The notes: generated from the letters alone by a model not told the origin. Positions 15,521 to 23,976 are shown, counted from the stretch's first letter. The stretch: 31,070 nt of DNA from Candidatus Saccharibacteria bacterium UBA6575 (GCA_002434005.1 DJJF01000009.1:1-31070), one strand, 5' to 3'. Numbers and translations are program-made.

Positions 15521-17467
15521 CTATAGCAAAGAAATTGGATCGAGTTCGAACTGCCAGTTGCCGCCAGGTGGAAGTAGTTTGATCGCGTCGGTTAAGTAAT
15601 TCCTCTTCGGAGACTTCAGTACCAGCTGCCAGCGGTACGATCCGCCAGCTCGTTCATAGAATGCCGGCGTGGGGCCAAGCAGCTGGACGTCTTTTGGTAG
15701 AGAATTCTTGAGCTGCTCGGCTAATGCTTTGGCGTTTCGTATCGAAGCGGCTTCTGTTTTATACGAGCACTGGAGCTTAAGGAGAAAGGTAAACGGAGGA
15801 AAGTTGCTGCGTCGTCGCTGCTCTATGGCAAGCTTGTAAAACTGTGTGTAATCCTGCGCGAGTCCTAGTGTGATCGCTGGGTGCGTTGGCTGGTAACTTT
15901 GCACGAGTACATTCGTTTCAGCAGATGTTCGTCCAACTCGTCCAACAACCTGGGCCAAAAGCTGAAATGTTCGCTCAGCTGAGCCATAATCAGGTAGGCT
16001 TAGGCCTGCATCTGCCTGAACGACCACCACTGTGTGGAGTTTTGGCAAGTCCAGGCCTTTGGCGATTACCTGTGTGCCGATAATGATGTCGATCGTACCG
16101 TCGTACAACTCTTTGTACCGAGCCTCGACCGTCTCGTTTGCAGCGGCATCGCCATCAAATCGTGCAACGTTCAGTTTGGGGAACAGACGACGTATTTCAC
16201 TCTCGATTAGCTTGGTGCCAATACCTTTGTGAATGATACTTACATCGCCACATTCAGGGCAGCTCGTGGGCACTCGTGATGCGAAGTTACAGATGTGACA
16301 GCGTAGTTCATGCATATCGGCGTGAAGGGTGAGTGGGATAAAACAAGTAGGACAACCTGCTTGCCAGCCGCAATTTTCGCACAACGTTGTTGGTGCGCTC
16401 CCACGGCGATTGTGAAATAACAGTACTTGCTTGCCAGACATACTGTCTTGTTCGATTTGCTGCAGTACTGCATCAGACAAAAATCTATGTCGCTTAAAAT
16501 GTGTTCGTTTTGTCATGTCGACCAATTGAACAGCGGGCTTATGCGCTTGTGGTACAGCTGGCGTATCCATTGTCAGAATAGGTCGACCGGTCGATTCTGC
16601 CAGGTAGTAATCAACGACTGCAGGTGTAGCGCTCCCAATGACAAGGGGTGCATTCGATGCGGCACTTAGCTGATGCGCGGCTCTTAAGGCATGATAGCGG
16701 GGAGATTGCTCCTGTTTGTATGAGGGCTCGTGAGCCTCATCGATTACAACTAGACCGATATTTGGCACTGGCATGAACAAGGCTGAACGTGGGCCGATCA
16801 CAATACGGGGCTTGTCTGACTGTAAAGCCGCGCGCCATGCCGCGTGTCGCTGCGCCTCGGTTTGGCGCGAATGGGTGAGAATAATATCTTCAAAATGATT
16901 CGAGAACTCCGCGACAACTTGAGAGGTAAGCGCAATTTCAGGGACTAGGACTATAACTGAGCGACCAGACCCGATCGTGCGACGAGCGAGCTCAATGTAC
17001 ACAGCGGTCTTACCTGATCCGGTAACGCCGTGCAACACTGATGTTCCTACGCCGGACTTGACGACCGCCTCAACTGCAGCGGCTTGATCTTTATTGAGTA
17101 CAAAATATGTTCGTTCGCGTGCTGTAACAGATAATGATAATTCTTTTTCACGACGCTTTTTGTGTAACCCTGCTGGCAAAACGGTTTGTAACACGGTGGC
17201 AAGCGGAGTGACATAATACTCACTCAGCCATCGCGTGAGAGCGACATGTGGGCCCGGTAATGCGATCGGTTCAAGCACAAATTCAATCGACTTTACGTCA
17301 TACGGTGGTTTTGATGAGACAGCCGTAAGGACAATGCCATTCATGAGCTTTTTCCCGACACTAATCCGAACCAGTTGACCAACTGAGAGTTTGGTATCCG
17401 AAGCATACGTGAAACTATCCGTCCCTGAGCGAACTATCTGTGTCGGCGCAACCTCATAAAAATACAT
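15521..17467 (-). CDS. priA: Primosomal protein N' (replication-restart helicase)
   Basis: This 648-residue superfamily 2 helicase restarts stalled replication forks. It has the N-terminal 3'-end-binding domain, Walker A GVTGSGKT (147-154) and DEAH (243-246). The eight-cysteine zinc region contains C363/C366, C372/C375, C390/C393 and C403/C406. The C-terminal helicase motifs follow, including QVVGRVGR. The length is a little under the E. coli form. ATG at 17467 is preferred because a TATACT box lies 11 nt upstream; a TTG at 17479 lies on that box. Confidence 0.96.
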   Translation of the reverse strand: MYFYEVAPTQIVRSGTDSFTYASDTKLSVGQLVRISVGKKLMNGIVLTAVSSKPPYDVKSIEFVLEPIALPGPHVALTRWLSEYYVTPLATVLQTVLPAGLHKKRREKELSLSVTARERTYFVLNKDQAAAVEAVVKSGVGTSVLHGVTGSGKTAVYIELARRTIGSGRSVIVLVPEIALTSQVVAEFSNHFEDIILTHSRQTEAQRHAAWRAALQSDKPRIVIGPRSALFMPVPNIGLVVIDEAHEPSYKQEQSPRYHALRAAHQLSAASNAPLVIGSATPAVVDYYLAESTGRPILTMDTPAVPQAHKPAVQLVDMTKRTHFKRHRFLSDAVLQQIEQDSMSGKQVLLFHNRRGSAPTTLCENCGWQAGCPTCFIPLTLHADMHELRCHICNFASRVPTSCPECGDVSIIHKGIGTKLIESEIRRLFPKLNVARFDGDAAANETVEARYKELYDGTIDIIIGTQVIAKGLDLPKLHTVVVVQADAGLSLPDYGSAERTFQLLAQVVGRVGRTSAETNVLVQSYQPTHPAITLGLAQDYTQFYKLAIEQRRRSNFPPFTFLLKLQCSYKTEAASIRNAKALAEQLKNSLPKDVQLLGPTPAFYERAGGSYRWQLVLKSPKRNYLTDAIKLLPPGGNWQFELDPISLL

Positions 17468-17478
17468 ACTGTCTACCA

Positions 17479-17495
17479 AGTATAACTGTTACACT
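17479..17495. promoter_or_regulatory. Divergent -10 boxes of priA and the phosphoribosyltransferase-like gene
   Basis: Minus strand: TATACT (17484 to 17479) ends 11 nt before the priA ATG. Plus strand: TGT-TACACT (17487-17495) ends 6 nt before the ATG at 17502. Both predict leaderless or near-leaderless mRNAs, squeezed into 34 nt between the two starts. Confidence 0.5.
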
Positions 17496-17501
17496 AACCA
17501 T

Positions 17502-18158
17502 ATGTATTTCGATTCAAGGGCGGATGCCGGAGCCAAGCTGGCGGCAATATTGGCTGAGCGGTATCGCTATGAGAACTGTGCAGTCGTAGCGCTTAGCGAT
17601 GGTGCTGTACTGGTGGGTGAGCAAATCGCTGCGGCACTGCACTGTGTACTCACGATGCTGCTTATGGAAGATATAGAAGTTCCAGGTGAGTCTGTAAATA
17701 TCGGCGGAGTTGCTGAGGATGGCGGCTTTACGTATAACGGCATGTTCTCGGCAGGTGAAATTGAAGAGTACAACAGTGAGTTTCATGGATACTTTGATGA
17801 AAAGAAGCGTGAAGCATTCCAGCGTATCAATCGCTTACTAGGCGATGGAGGCCTTATGGATAAGTCGATGCTCCTCGATCGAACTGTCATACTGGTATCT
17901 GACGGTCTTGATGGCGGTGCGGCGATCGATGTAGCTATGGATTTTTTGAAGCCCATACGCACATTACGCATCGTCGTTGCTACTCCAACCGCCAGTATTC
18001 CGGCCGTTGATAAGCTGCATATGGCTGCCGATGAAATTCATATTTTGGATGTGAAAGAGAATTTTATGGGAACGAACCATTACTATACTGACAACACGAT
18101 TCCGACCCACGAGGAAACGATCGCTAAGATCAACCAAATCGTCCTTGAATGGCAATAA
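17502..18158 (+). CDS. Phosphoribosyltransferase-like protein
   Basis: This 218-residue protein has a Rossmann-like core. The stretch TVILVSDGLDGGAAIDVA (about residues 129-146) stands where type I phosphoribosyltransferases carry the PRPP loop (usually VDDGxxTG). Here the usual paired acidic residues are SD, and Thr-Gly is replaced by Gly-Gly, so PRPP binding is uncertain. The early part (AVVALSDGAVLVGEQIAAAL) matches the usual first strand. The substrate is unknown; many such proteins are found beside nucleic acid genes. Followed by repeat element A. Confidence 0.65.
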   Translation: MYFDSRADAGAKLAAILAERYRYENCAVVALSDGAVLVGEQIAAALHCVLTMLLMEDIEVPGESVNIGGVAEDGGFTYNGMFSAGEIEEYNSEFHGYFDEKKREAFQRINRLLGDGGLMDKSMLLDRTVILVSDGLDGGAAIDVAMDFLKPIRTLRIVVATPTASIPAVDKLHMAADEIHILDVKENFMGTNHYYTDNTIPTHEETIAKINQIVLEWQ

Positions 18159-18173
18159 ACGGCCGTTGGCCTC

Positions 18174-18261
18174 ATAGGACAAACCTAAGGTTTTTCCTAT
18201 CGCTTCGCTGGGCTTTTCCTTTAGCTGTGTAAATTTCGCAGAAGTAAATTCTGACGAAATT
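18174..18261 (+). repeat. Two-hairpin element, copy A
   Basis: Hairpin 1: ATAGGA/TCCTAT (18174-18200), with an inner AAACCT-a-AGGTTT. A conserved linker CGCTTCGCTG and a T-rich stretch follow. Hairpin 2: AATTTCG/CGAAATT (18232-18261), with an inner AGAA-gtaaa-TTCT. It is the partner of copy B at 18688, on the other side of the gene at 18370. Confidence 0.75.
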
Positions 18262-18369
18262 AACTAGTAATATTTGGGATACAGGCTTGTGTGTCGTTGT
18301 AAGATTGTGCTACCATTAAAAGAACAACTGCAAAGAATCTAAAAGCCCCTAGAGGGTGCAAGGGAGAGT

Positions 18370-18681
18370 ATGTTAGACGTTTTTATTACTAGTCGAGTGC
18401 GCCGAAAAATCGTAGTGGTGTATGCGAAATATCCTGATTTTCACACCCACGTGCGCGGCCTCGCCAAGCTAATAAAAGAAGATCCAGGCAACATTCAGCG
18501 TGAGCTGAAGCGCCTCGAAAAAGTAGGTTTTTTGACCAGCGAAAAACAAGGCAACACCAAGATCTATTCGACTAACAAGCAGTTCCCAATTTTTAAAGAA
18601 CTTCAAAGCATCGTGATTAAAAGTCAGCAGCATCAGACTGCTCGCACAAAGCGCGCTGCGACTGACATCTCACCTATGTAA
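18370..18681 (+). CDS. Winged-helix DNA-binding regulator (ArsR-like)
   Basis: This 103-residue protein has a helix-turn-helix core. The region RGLAKLIKEDPGNIQRELKR is a recognition-helix block, followed by the wing FLTSEKQGNTKIYSTNK. This is the architecture of small transcription regulators of the ArsR/MarR kind. No cysteine pair is seen, so it is not an obvious metal sensor. GGGAGA stands a few bases before the ATG. The gene is flanked on both sides by copies of the two-hairpin element, so it may act on them or simply share the locus. Confidence 0.75.
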   Translation: MLDVFITSRVRRKIVVVYAKYPDFHTHVRGLAKLIKEDPGNIQRELKRLEKVGFLTSEKQGNTKIYSTNKQFPIFKELQSIVIKSQQHQTARTKRAATDISPM

Positions 18682-18687
18682 GACACC

Positions 18688-18779
18688 ATAAGACAAAACC
18701 AAGGTTTTTTCTTATCGCTTCGCTGTTCTTTTTCCTTAGCTATCAATAGTTTCACGAAGTAAATTCGCTGAAACTATTG
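18688..18779 (+). repeat. Two-hairpin element, copy B
   Basis: Hairpin 1: ATAAGA/TCTTAT (18688-18715), with an inner AAACC-aa-GGTTT. The linker CGCTTCGCTG is identical to copy A. Hairpin 2: CAATAGTTTC/GAAACTATTG (18744-18779), with an inner CGAA-gtaaa-TTCG. The stems differ from copy A but remain paired. The recJ -10 box follows four bases later. Confidence 0.75.
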
Positions 18780-18782
18780 TCA

Positions 18783-18788
18783 TATAAT
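18783..18788 (+). promoter_or_regulatory. recJ -10 box
   Basis: A consensus TATAAT ends 10 nt before the recJ ATG, so the leader would be about 4 nt. No clear -35 box; hairpin 2 of repeat B occupies that position. Confidence 0.5.
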
Positions 18789-18798
18789 GGGTAGTTGA

Positions 18799-20454
18799 AT
18801 GAGTGGAAAACAGAATCTTTTTGAAGAAATATTAGACGCTAGGGGCTTGAAAACGCAGGCGCAGCGTGATGCCTTTTTAAATCCGAGCTACGATGCGAAG
18901 CACGACCCGTTCTTGCTGCCCGATATGCAAGCTGCCGTTGATCGATTAGTCGTTGCACACGGTAAACAAGAGCACATCACCATTTATGGCGATTACGATA
19001 TTGACGGCCTGACTGCAGCGACTGTACTTTTAGACGCATTTAGTAGTTTTGGTTTTGAACATGTTGATGCGTTTATTCCAAACAGGTTTGTGGAAGGATA
19101 CGGATTAACAGTTGATGCGATTGAGCGGATTGCCGAAGCCGGCGCGCAGCTGATTGTAACGGTGGACTGTGGATCTTTGAGCCATGTGCCGATTGGACGC
19201 GCTAAGGAGCTTGGTGTTGATGTTATCGTAACCGATCACCACAATGTAGCCGACGAACAGCCACCAGCTATTGCGGTGATCAATCCAAAACGCTCCGATC
19301 ACACATATCCATTTATTGATTTGGCTGGCGTTGGGGTTGCGTTTAAGCTGGTACAGGCTCTTCAAACAAGGCTCGACGGTCTGGAGCAAGGACAAGAGAA
19401 ATGGCTGCTTGATCTAGTAGCGCTAGGAACAGTGTGCGACATCGTAACGCTTGTTGATGAGAATCGAGCGAACGTATTCTGGGGACTGAAGGTGCTTGCA
19501 AAAACGAAGCGCCCTGGACTCAAAGCTCTCATGGCAGTATCACGAGTTGATCCAAATACGGTAAATGCGCGGAGCCTCGGGTTTGGACTTGGTCCACGTA
19601 TGAATGCGGCCGGGCGCTTAGAAACAGCGCAGATTGCTCTCGATATGCTAACGGCTGATGATCCTATGATCGCACTGGAAAAAGCTCAACAGCTAGACAC
19701 GCTCAACAGCGCCAGGCGCGCCGACCAAGACCAAATATTTAAAGCGGCAGTTCGGCAGGCCGGTGCGTTCGATTCAGATAATGTGCTGGTGGTAAGTAGC
19801 CCAGACTGGAATCACGGGATTGTAGGCATCGTCGCCGCGAAGCTGCTTGAAAAATTCAAGAAACCAACATTTGTATTACAAGAAATGGGCGAGGAAACCA
19901 AGGGGTCTGCGAGGAGCTATGGCGATTTTAGTGCGGCAGATGCGATCAAAAGCGCGAGCGGTATTATTACCAAAGGTGGTGGGCATAAATTAGCAGCTGG
20001 TGTTACCATGCCAACACAGAATATTCACGCATTCAGGGAGCAGGTGAATAAGCATTACCGTGATCAAAATCTCATGAATCAGGCGGCAATTTTGCTACCC
20101 AAATCAGATGTTGTGGCAGACTTGTCGTCAGTTGATGAGCCGCTCGTGAGTCTACTCGCTACGTTAGAGCCATTTGGAAATGGCAATCCACAGCCCGTAC
20201 TTAAATCGGAGAACTTAATTGTTATGCATGTAAGAAAAATGGGTGCAGATGCCCAGCACGTAAAACTTGATGTGAAGTCGCCAGACGGTTCTACTATGCA
20301 GCTTCTAGCATTTAATGCGCCAGAGCAATTTTTCGTTGAGCCGGGTGAATACATCGATGCCTGGTATCAGCCAGATATAAATGAGTGGATGGGACGGCGA
20401 AGTGTCGAAGGTCGATTGCTACACCTTGAGCTAGCATCTACAATTGACGCATGA
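18799..20454 (+). CDS. recJ: Single-stranded-DNA exonuclease RecJ
   Basis: This 551-residue 5'-to-3' exonuclease acts in recombination and mismatch repair. It has the DHH-family motifs: DYDIDG (65-70) and the DHH triad TDHHN (D146, H147, H148). The DHHA1 region follows, with GGGHKLAAG, and then the C-terminal OB-like domain. Length fits the family core. The stop overlaps the start of the next gene by 4 nt (ATGA). Confidence 0.95.
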   Translation: MSGKQNLFEEILDARGLKTQAQRDAFLNPSYDAKHDPFLLPDMQAAVDRLVVAHGKQEHITIYGDYDIDGLTAATVLLDAFSSFGFEHVDAFIPNRFVEGYGLTVDAIERIAEAGAQLIVTVDCGSLSHVPIGRAKELGVDVIVTDHHNVADEQPPAIAVINPKRSDHTYPFIDLAGVGVAFKLVQALQTRLDGLEQGQEKWLLDLVALGTVCDIVTLVDENRANVFWGLKVLAKTKRPGLKALMAVSRVDPNTVNARSLGFGLGPRMNAAGRLETAQIALDMLTADDPMIALEKAQQLDTLNSARRADQDQIFKAAVRQAGAFDSDNVLVVSSPDWNHGIVGIVAAKLLEKFKKPTFVLQEMGEETKGSARSYGDFSAADAIKSASGIITKGGGHKLAAGVTMPTQNIHAFREQVNKHYRDQNLMNQAAILLPKSDVVADLSSVDEPLVSLLATLEPFGNGNPQPVLKSENLIVMHVRKMGADAQHVKLDVKSPDGSTMQLLAFNAPEQFFVEPGEYIDAWYQPDINEWMGRRSVEGRLLHLELASTIDA

Positions 20455-20927
20455 ATCAGCGCACCGTTTGGCCAAAGATAAAATTCCCGCTCCTTTTGCT
20501 CATAGCGTTCTTATTCGCCGCCATATGGGTTGGTGTTGGTCGGCTTACTTTTGGGGTATTTGGCTGGATGGCGTTTATAACTCTTTTTATGTTCACGCCG
20601 ATTATCGCGCTTTACGGCATAATTGTGTCGATTATCGTCGCGGTGCGTCAACGAACATATCGATTCCGTAAATGGGGACCGTTCATGACATGGGTAGTTA
20701 TAACATTAGCGGCGCTATTTTGTGTCGGATTCTTTATGCCTGATGGTGGAGATACGCCGGAAAGTCTTGGCTCAGGACTATCGGTGATGCTACTGGATCG
20801 AACGAACGCGGCGTGGGTGGGTATCAGCGGAACGGTCATGATGCTATCGGCATTTATAGCCGTGGTCTCTGGTTTGATCGCGCTAGTGCTGGCATGTGTC
20901 GAACGCCAGCCTCGCCGCGAACCATGA
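20451..20927 (+). CDS. Membrane protein with four predicted helices
   Basis: This 158-residue protein has hydrophobic segments at about residues 11-33, 35-64, 77-96 and 120-148. The loops are basic on one side (RQRTYRFRK) and hold an acidic, glycine-rich loop on the other (MPDGGDTPES). No family is recognised. It shares four bases with the recJ stop, so it is translated from the same mRNA. Confidence 0.7.
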   Translation: MNQRTVWPKIKFPLLLLIAFLFAAIWVGVGRLTFGVFGWMAFITLFMFTPIIALYGIIVSIIVAVRQRTYRFRKWGPFMTWVVITLAALFCVGFFMPDGGDTPESLGSGLSVMLLDRTNAAWVGISGTVMMLSAFIAVVSGLIALVLACVERQPRREP

Positions 20928-20944
20928 TCGTGTTTACGATTAAA

Positions 20945-20953
20945 TGATATACT
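20945..20953 (+). promoter_or_regulatory. Extended -10 promoter of the second prepilin
   Basis: TGA-TATACT ends 11 nt before the ATG at 20965. The ATG at 20944 overlaps the box itself and cannot be used on this transcript. Confidence 0.5.
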
Positions 20954-20964
20954 CGAGGCATCGT

Positions 20965-21498
20965 ATGTGGGCAAATCGAATAACCAAGACAGGACCGCGT
21001 GAACGCATGAGCGACCGGGGTTTTACGATCGTTGAATTGCTAGTCGTTATCGTTATAATTGGTATCCTTGCTTCCATTACCATCGTCGCATATAACGGTA
21101 TACAGAACAGAGCGAATGATGTAGCTGTTCAGGCTAATCTAAAGAATATTGGTTCGCAGATTGGTTTATACATGATTGATAATACGGCGCTGCCAGCCAC
21201 AAATTCAGAACTAACATCGCTTGGTATGAAGGTGACAGGATCATCATACGGCAGCCACTACGTATCTAGTGGGCAGAACTACAATATGGCGTATTGCAGA
21301 AATACTACTACCAATAGCTACGCCATTGTGGCGGCGAGTAAATCAGGCAAGGTATTCGTTGTGACCGACGGTACCGTGAAGGAAGGCGTCGGACCCATGC
21401 AGACAATCGCAACGACTTGCTCGAACAACGGATTTTCGGGTGCATCCACACTCTGGTTCTTTAGTGCTGGTGCGTGGCAGTATAGTATCCAGTACTAA
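20965..21498 (+). CDS. Type IV prepilin-like protein
   Basis: This 177-residue protein has a basic leader ending DRG, the motif FTIVELL, then a hydrophobic helix with VIVIIGILASITIVAYNGI. The remainder is a globular, glycine/serine-rich domain with two cysteines, C103 and C145 of this start (YCRNT and TCSNN). ATG at 20965 is used because of the promoter; an ATG at 21007 (MSDRGFTIVELL) would give a conventional short leader and is equally plausible. It is a second pilin gene with the same N-terminal module as the one at 15035 but a different head domain, as expected for different pilin roles. Confidence 0.85.
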   Translation: MWANRITKTGPRERMSDRGFTIVELLVVIVIIGILASITIVAYNGIQNRANDVAVQANLKNIGSQIGLYMIDNTALPATNSELTSLGMKVTGSSYGSHYVSSGQNYNMAYCRNTTTNSYAIVAASKSGKVFVVTDGTVKEGVGPMQTIATTCSNNGFSGASTLWFFSAGAWQYSIQY

Positions 21499-21501
21499 GC
21501 G

Positions 21502-21530
21502 TTGATATCTTTGTTGTAATCTGTTAAAAT
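21502..21530 (+). promoter_or_regulatory. rpsU promoter
   Basis: TTGATA (21502-21507), a 17-bp spacer ending in TGT, and TAAAAT (21525-21530). The -10 box ends 9 nt before the ATG, leaving a leader of about 2-3 nt with no ribosome-binding site. Confidence 0.75.
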
Positions 21531-21539
21531 ACTTTTCAT

Positions 21540-21755
21540 ATGGTACAAGTAACACGTAAAGACGAACGCGAAGCGAACGAGAACGTAATCCGTCGCTTCA
21601 ACCGCAAGGTTTTGCAGAGCGGAGTGCTTAGCACTGCGAAAGCAAGCATGCGTTTCAGTAAGCCAATTAGTAAGACTGAGCGACGCAACAAAGCTATCAT
21701 CCGTAAGGCTCGTAAGGCTGACAAGATGGCTAAGATGCGCCTTGGGGTCCGCTAG
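21540..21755 (+). CDS. rpsU: 30S ribosomal protein S21
   Basis: This 71-residue, very basic protein has the S21 pattern (VTRKDEREANENVIRRFNRKV...). It joins the small subunit and helps initiation. It is followed directly by yqeY without a spacer, as in many Gram-positive genomes. The unusual feature is the lack of a Shine-Dalgarno site in a highly expressed ribosomal gene. Confidence 0.93.
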   Translation: MVQVTRKDEREANENVIRRFNRKVLQSGVLSTAKASMRFSKPISKTERRNKAIIRKARKADKMAKMRLGVR

Positions 21756-22211
21756 TTGAGTCTGACTGAGACTATCAATAACGATGTGAAAGCCGCTCTT
21801 TTGGGCGGCGATCGTTTTACGGCGGATGTGCTTCGTAATCTTAAGGCTGCGATTTTGAACGAAGAGGTTGCAACTGGTAAGCGCGACGAAGGTCTTAATG
21901 ACAGCGAAGTTGAGAAAATTATTGCTCGCGAAGTAAAGAAACGCGCGGAGAGCGTACGTATGTACGAGGCAGGTGGGCGACCAGAGCTTGCCGAAAATGA
22001 AAAGCTGGAATCTAGCGTGCTTGAAGCGTATTTACCCAAACAACTTTCGGAAAACGAAATAGCCGAAATAGTTGAACAAACAATCGATGAAATGGGTGCA
22101 ACTGGTATGCAATCAATGGGACTCGTTATTAAAGCAGTCAAAGAAAAGGTCGGTAACACGGCCGATGGCGCTCTTGTAGCCAGCACTGTTAAAAGCAAGC
22201 TTTCAAACTGA
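21756..22211 (+). CDS. yqeY: GatB/YqeY domain protein
   Basis: This 151-residue protein has the YqeY domain fold: helical N-terminal part with RNLKAAILNEEVATGKR, then the sequence EAYLPKQLSENEIAEIV and the conserved end KVGNTADGALVASTVKSKL. The domain is related to the tail of GatB and may bind tRNA or amino groups; the role is not settled. Translation starts at TTG (21756), immediately after the rpsU stop, so it is likely coupled. Confidence 0.92.
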   Translation: MSLTETINNDVKAALLGGDRFTADVLRNLKAAILNEEVATGKRDEGLNDSEVEKIIAREVKKRAESVRMYEAGGRPELAENEKLESSVLEAYLPKQLSENEIAEIVEQTIDEMGATGMQSMGLVIKAVKEKVGNTADGALVASTVKSKLSN

Positions 22212-22223
22212 TACAATAAAAGC

Positions 22224-22775
22224 ATGATTATATTCTTTGGACCGACCGGTGCAGGTAAAAGCGTACAGGGTCAGATGATTGCTGCTAGACACGACTGGGA
22301 ATGGCTCTCAACTGGGCAACTACTGCGTGATAGTAATGACCCGGCTATTATTCAAATTTTAAAATCAGGTGATCTGGTATCGGACGGCGTAACATATGAC
22401 GTGTTCCATGAAGCGATTCAAGAAGCGAAGCAAGACGGGTTCGATAACATCATTATCGATGGATTCCCGCGCACGCTCGATCAAGCTCAGTGGCTTTCTA
22501 AGTATATGGACATGCACGGCGAAAAGATCGACCTTGTAATCGTGCTCGAAGTTCCTGAGACAGAAATTATGAAGCGGCTTGAAAAACGTGGTCGTATGGA
22601 AGACACACCTGAAACAATTGCGAAACGAATGACGATCTACCGCCAAAAAATGTATCCAGTGCTTGGCATATTCGCAGAGCAGGGCGTGCGCATTGTACAT
22701 ATTGACGGAACCGGTACGGTTGGCGAAATCCATGATCGTATTCAAACCGAACTTGATTCAAGCGAATTGGCATAA
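22224..22775 (+). CDS. adk: Adenylate kinase
   Basis: This 183-residue enzyme converts ATP and AMP to two ADP. It has the P-loop GPTGAGKS (residues 6-13), the AMP-binding loop DGFPRTLDQA and the lid region RGRMEDTPETIAKR. It has the short lid, without the zinc-binding insertion. A TGA-TACAAT box (22209-22217) ends 6 nt before the ATG and may supply an extra leaderless transcript within the operon. map starts 3 nt after it, a common adk-map pairing. Confidence 0.93.
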   Translation: MIIFFGPTGAGKSVQGQMIAARHDWEWLSTGQLLRDSNDPAIIQILKSGDLVSDGVTYDVFHEAIQEAKQDGFDNIIIDGFPRTLDQAQWLSKYMDMHGEKIDLVIVLEVPETEIMKRLEKRGRMEDTPETIAKRMTIYRQKMYPVLGIFAEQGVRIVHIDGTGTVGEIHDRIQTELDSSELA

Positions 22776-22778
22776 TCA

Positions 22779-23540
22779 GTGACTCAGCCACCGAAAACAG
22801 ATTCCCAGATTCAAGCCATGCGAGAATGTGGCAAGATACTTGCCACTATTTTTGAAGGTCTAAAAAAAGAGCTGCGTCCGGGAATGACAGGCATTGAAGC
22901 TGATGCATGGGTAGAGCAAGAAATTAAACGACTCGGAGCCGAGGCAACATATAAAACAAGCGAGGTTGGGTTTCCAAACGTCATTTGCATCAGCGTAAAT
23001 GATCAAGTGGTGCATGGTGTACCGACTGACGAACCATTTCAAGCAGGCGATGTGGTCGGCTTCGATCTTGTCATTGCGTATAAAGGTATGAAAACCGACT
23101 CAGCATTCACGACAGTGATCGGTGAAGACCCAAAAGGTGCGGTAAAGCATCTTGTAAGTCAGACTGAGCGAAGTCTATTTGCAGGTATCGATGCTATAAA
23201 AGGGGACGGCACCCACATTGGTGATATTTCGGCGGCTGTCGAAACAGTACTCGCGAAAGCGAATCTAGGGATTGTCCGTGAGCTCGTAGGGCATGGTGTA
23301 GGCCAAGAAATGCATATGCCACCCGAAGTACCAAATTACGGCGAAAAAGGAAGCGGTCCGATTCTCCATGCGGGAGATACAATCGCGATCGAGCCAATGG
23401 CGAGCCTTGGCGACGAACGGGTGCGTGGTCCGCTTGAAGATGGCTGGACGTTCGCCACTCGTGACGGCAGCCTGAGCGCACATTTTGAACACACTGTGTT
23501 AATTACCAAAAACGGTGCCGAAATACTCACAACGCTATAG
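22779..23540 (+). CDS. map: Methionine aminopeptidase, type I
   Basis: This 253-residue enzyme removes N-terminal methionine from new proteins, following deformylase. The pita-bread fold is clear: VVHGVP, the metal ligands in GFDLV and KTDSAF, GHGVGQEMHMPPEVPNYG with the ligand histidine, EPMAS and the last glutamate in AHFEHTVLIT. No N-terminal zinc finger, so it is type Ia-like. It starts at GTG (22779), three bases after the adk stop. It completes the formyl-methionine set with fmt and def in this window. Confidence 0.95.
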   Translation: MTQPPKTDSQIQAMRECGKILATIFEGLKKELRPGMTGIEADAWVEQEIKRLGAEATYKTSEVGFPNVICISVNDQVVHGVPTDEPFQAGDVVGFDLVIAYKGMKTDSAFTTVIGEDPKGAVKHLVSQTERSLFAGIDAIKGDGTHIGDISAAVETVLAKANLGIVRELVGHGVGQEMHMPPEVPNYGEKGSGPILHAGDTIAIEPMASLGDERVRGPLEDGWTFATRDGSLSAHFEHTVLITKNGAEILTTL

Positions 23541-23541
23541 C

Positions 23542-23569
23542 TTGCAATCTTTAAGAATACTCATATAAT
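23542..23569 (+). promoter_or_regulatory. Promoter of the 23598 cassette
   Basis: TTGCAA (23542-23547), a 16-bp spacer and TATAAT (23564-23569). It begins one base after the map stop codon. The leader is about 22 nt and has GAGAGG before the ATG. Confidence 0.75.
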
Positions 23570-23597
23570 TACAGCACCCTAACAGAGAGGTCTGGTC

Positions 23598-23918
23598 ATG
23601 AACATAGAGATGTTCATTCGGTGGGGACTTGCCGGCGTGTCCGTGTCTGGCATCGCTGCTCTGATGCAGTTGATGTGGTGGCGTGGGCACATGCAGGAAT
23701 GGGTCAGGCAGAACAAGCAGAGACGACGGAGTCCAGGTTTCAGGCCGTTCAATGGCGTGCAGCATTTTGGCTACATCTTCACGCACAGCATGCTGATCGG
23801 CGCGTTCAGCATTTTCATGGCAGAAGGGTCGGTTGACTCGTTCGTGCAGGCCTACTTGCTGCTGGCTATCGCTTGTCTGGTAGTTCACCTATGCTTCGAA
23901 GCACGCCCGCCGGCCTAG
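23598..23918 (+). CDS. Small membrane protein in a GC-rich stand-alone cassette
   Basis: This 106-residue protein has three hydrophobic segments, at about residues 5-27, 57-75 and 83-101, joined by a very basic loop (VRQNKQRRRSPGFRPF). No family is recognised. G/C-ending codons and the GAGAGG ribosome site differ from ftsA and map on either side. Promoter, gene and terminator fit within about 435 bp with no link to either neighbour. Confidence 0.65.
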   Translation: MNIEMFIRWGLAGVSVSGIAALMQLMWWRGHMQEWVRQNKQRRRSPGFRPFNGVQHFGYIFTHSMLIGAFSIFMAEGSVDSFVQAYLLLAIACLVVHLCFEARPPA

Positions 23919-23922
23919 CTAC

Positions 23923-23976
23923 GTCCGCTTTCCAAACGATTGAGTCTGCTCTCGTTTGTCGAGGAGCGGACTTTTT
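23923..23976 (+). terminator. Terminator with competing arms after the 23598 gene
   Basis: The best hairpin joins AGTCTGCTCTCG (23943-23954) to CGAGGAGCGGACT (23960-23972) across loop TTTGT, with one bulge and one G-T pair, followed by T residues. An upstream GTCCGCT (23923-23929) can pair with the same 3' arm, with AAACGA/TCGTTT inside, so two shapes compete. The last bases run into the ftsA promoter. Confidence 0.8.

Noticed and set aside
20944..20964. Prepilin start at 20944
   Set aside because: This ATG overlaps the extended -10 box, so it would not be on the transcript.
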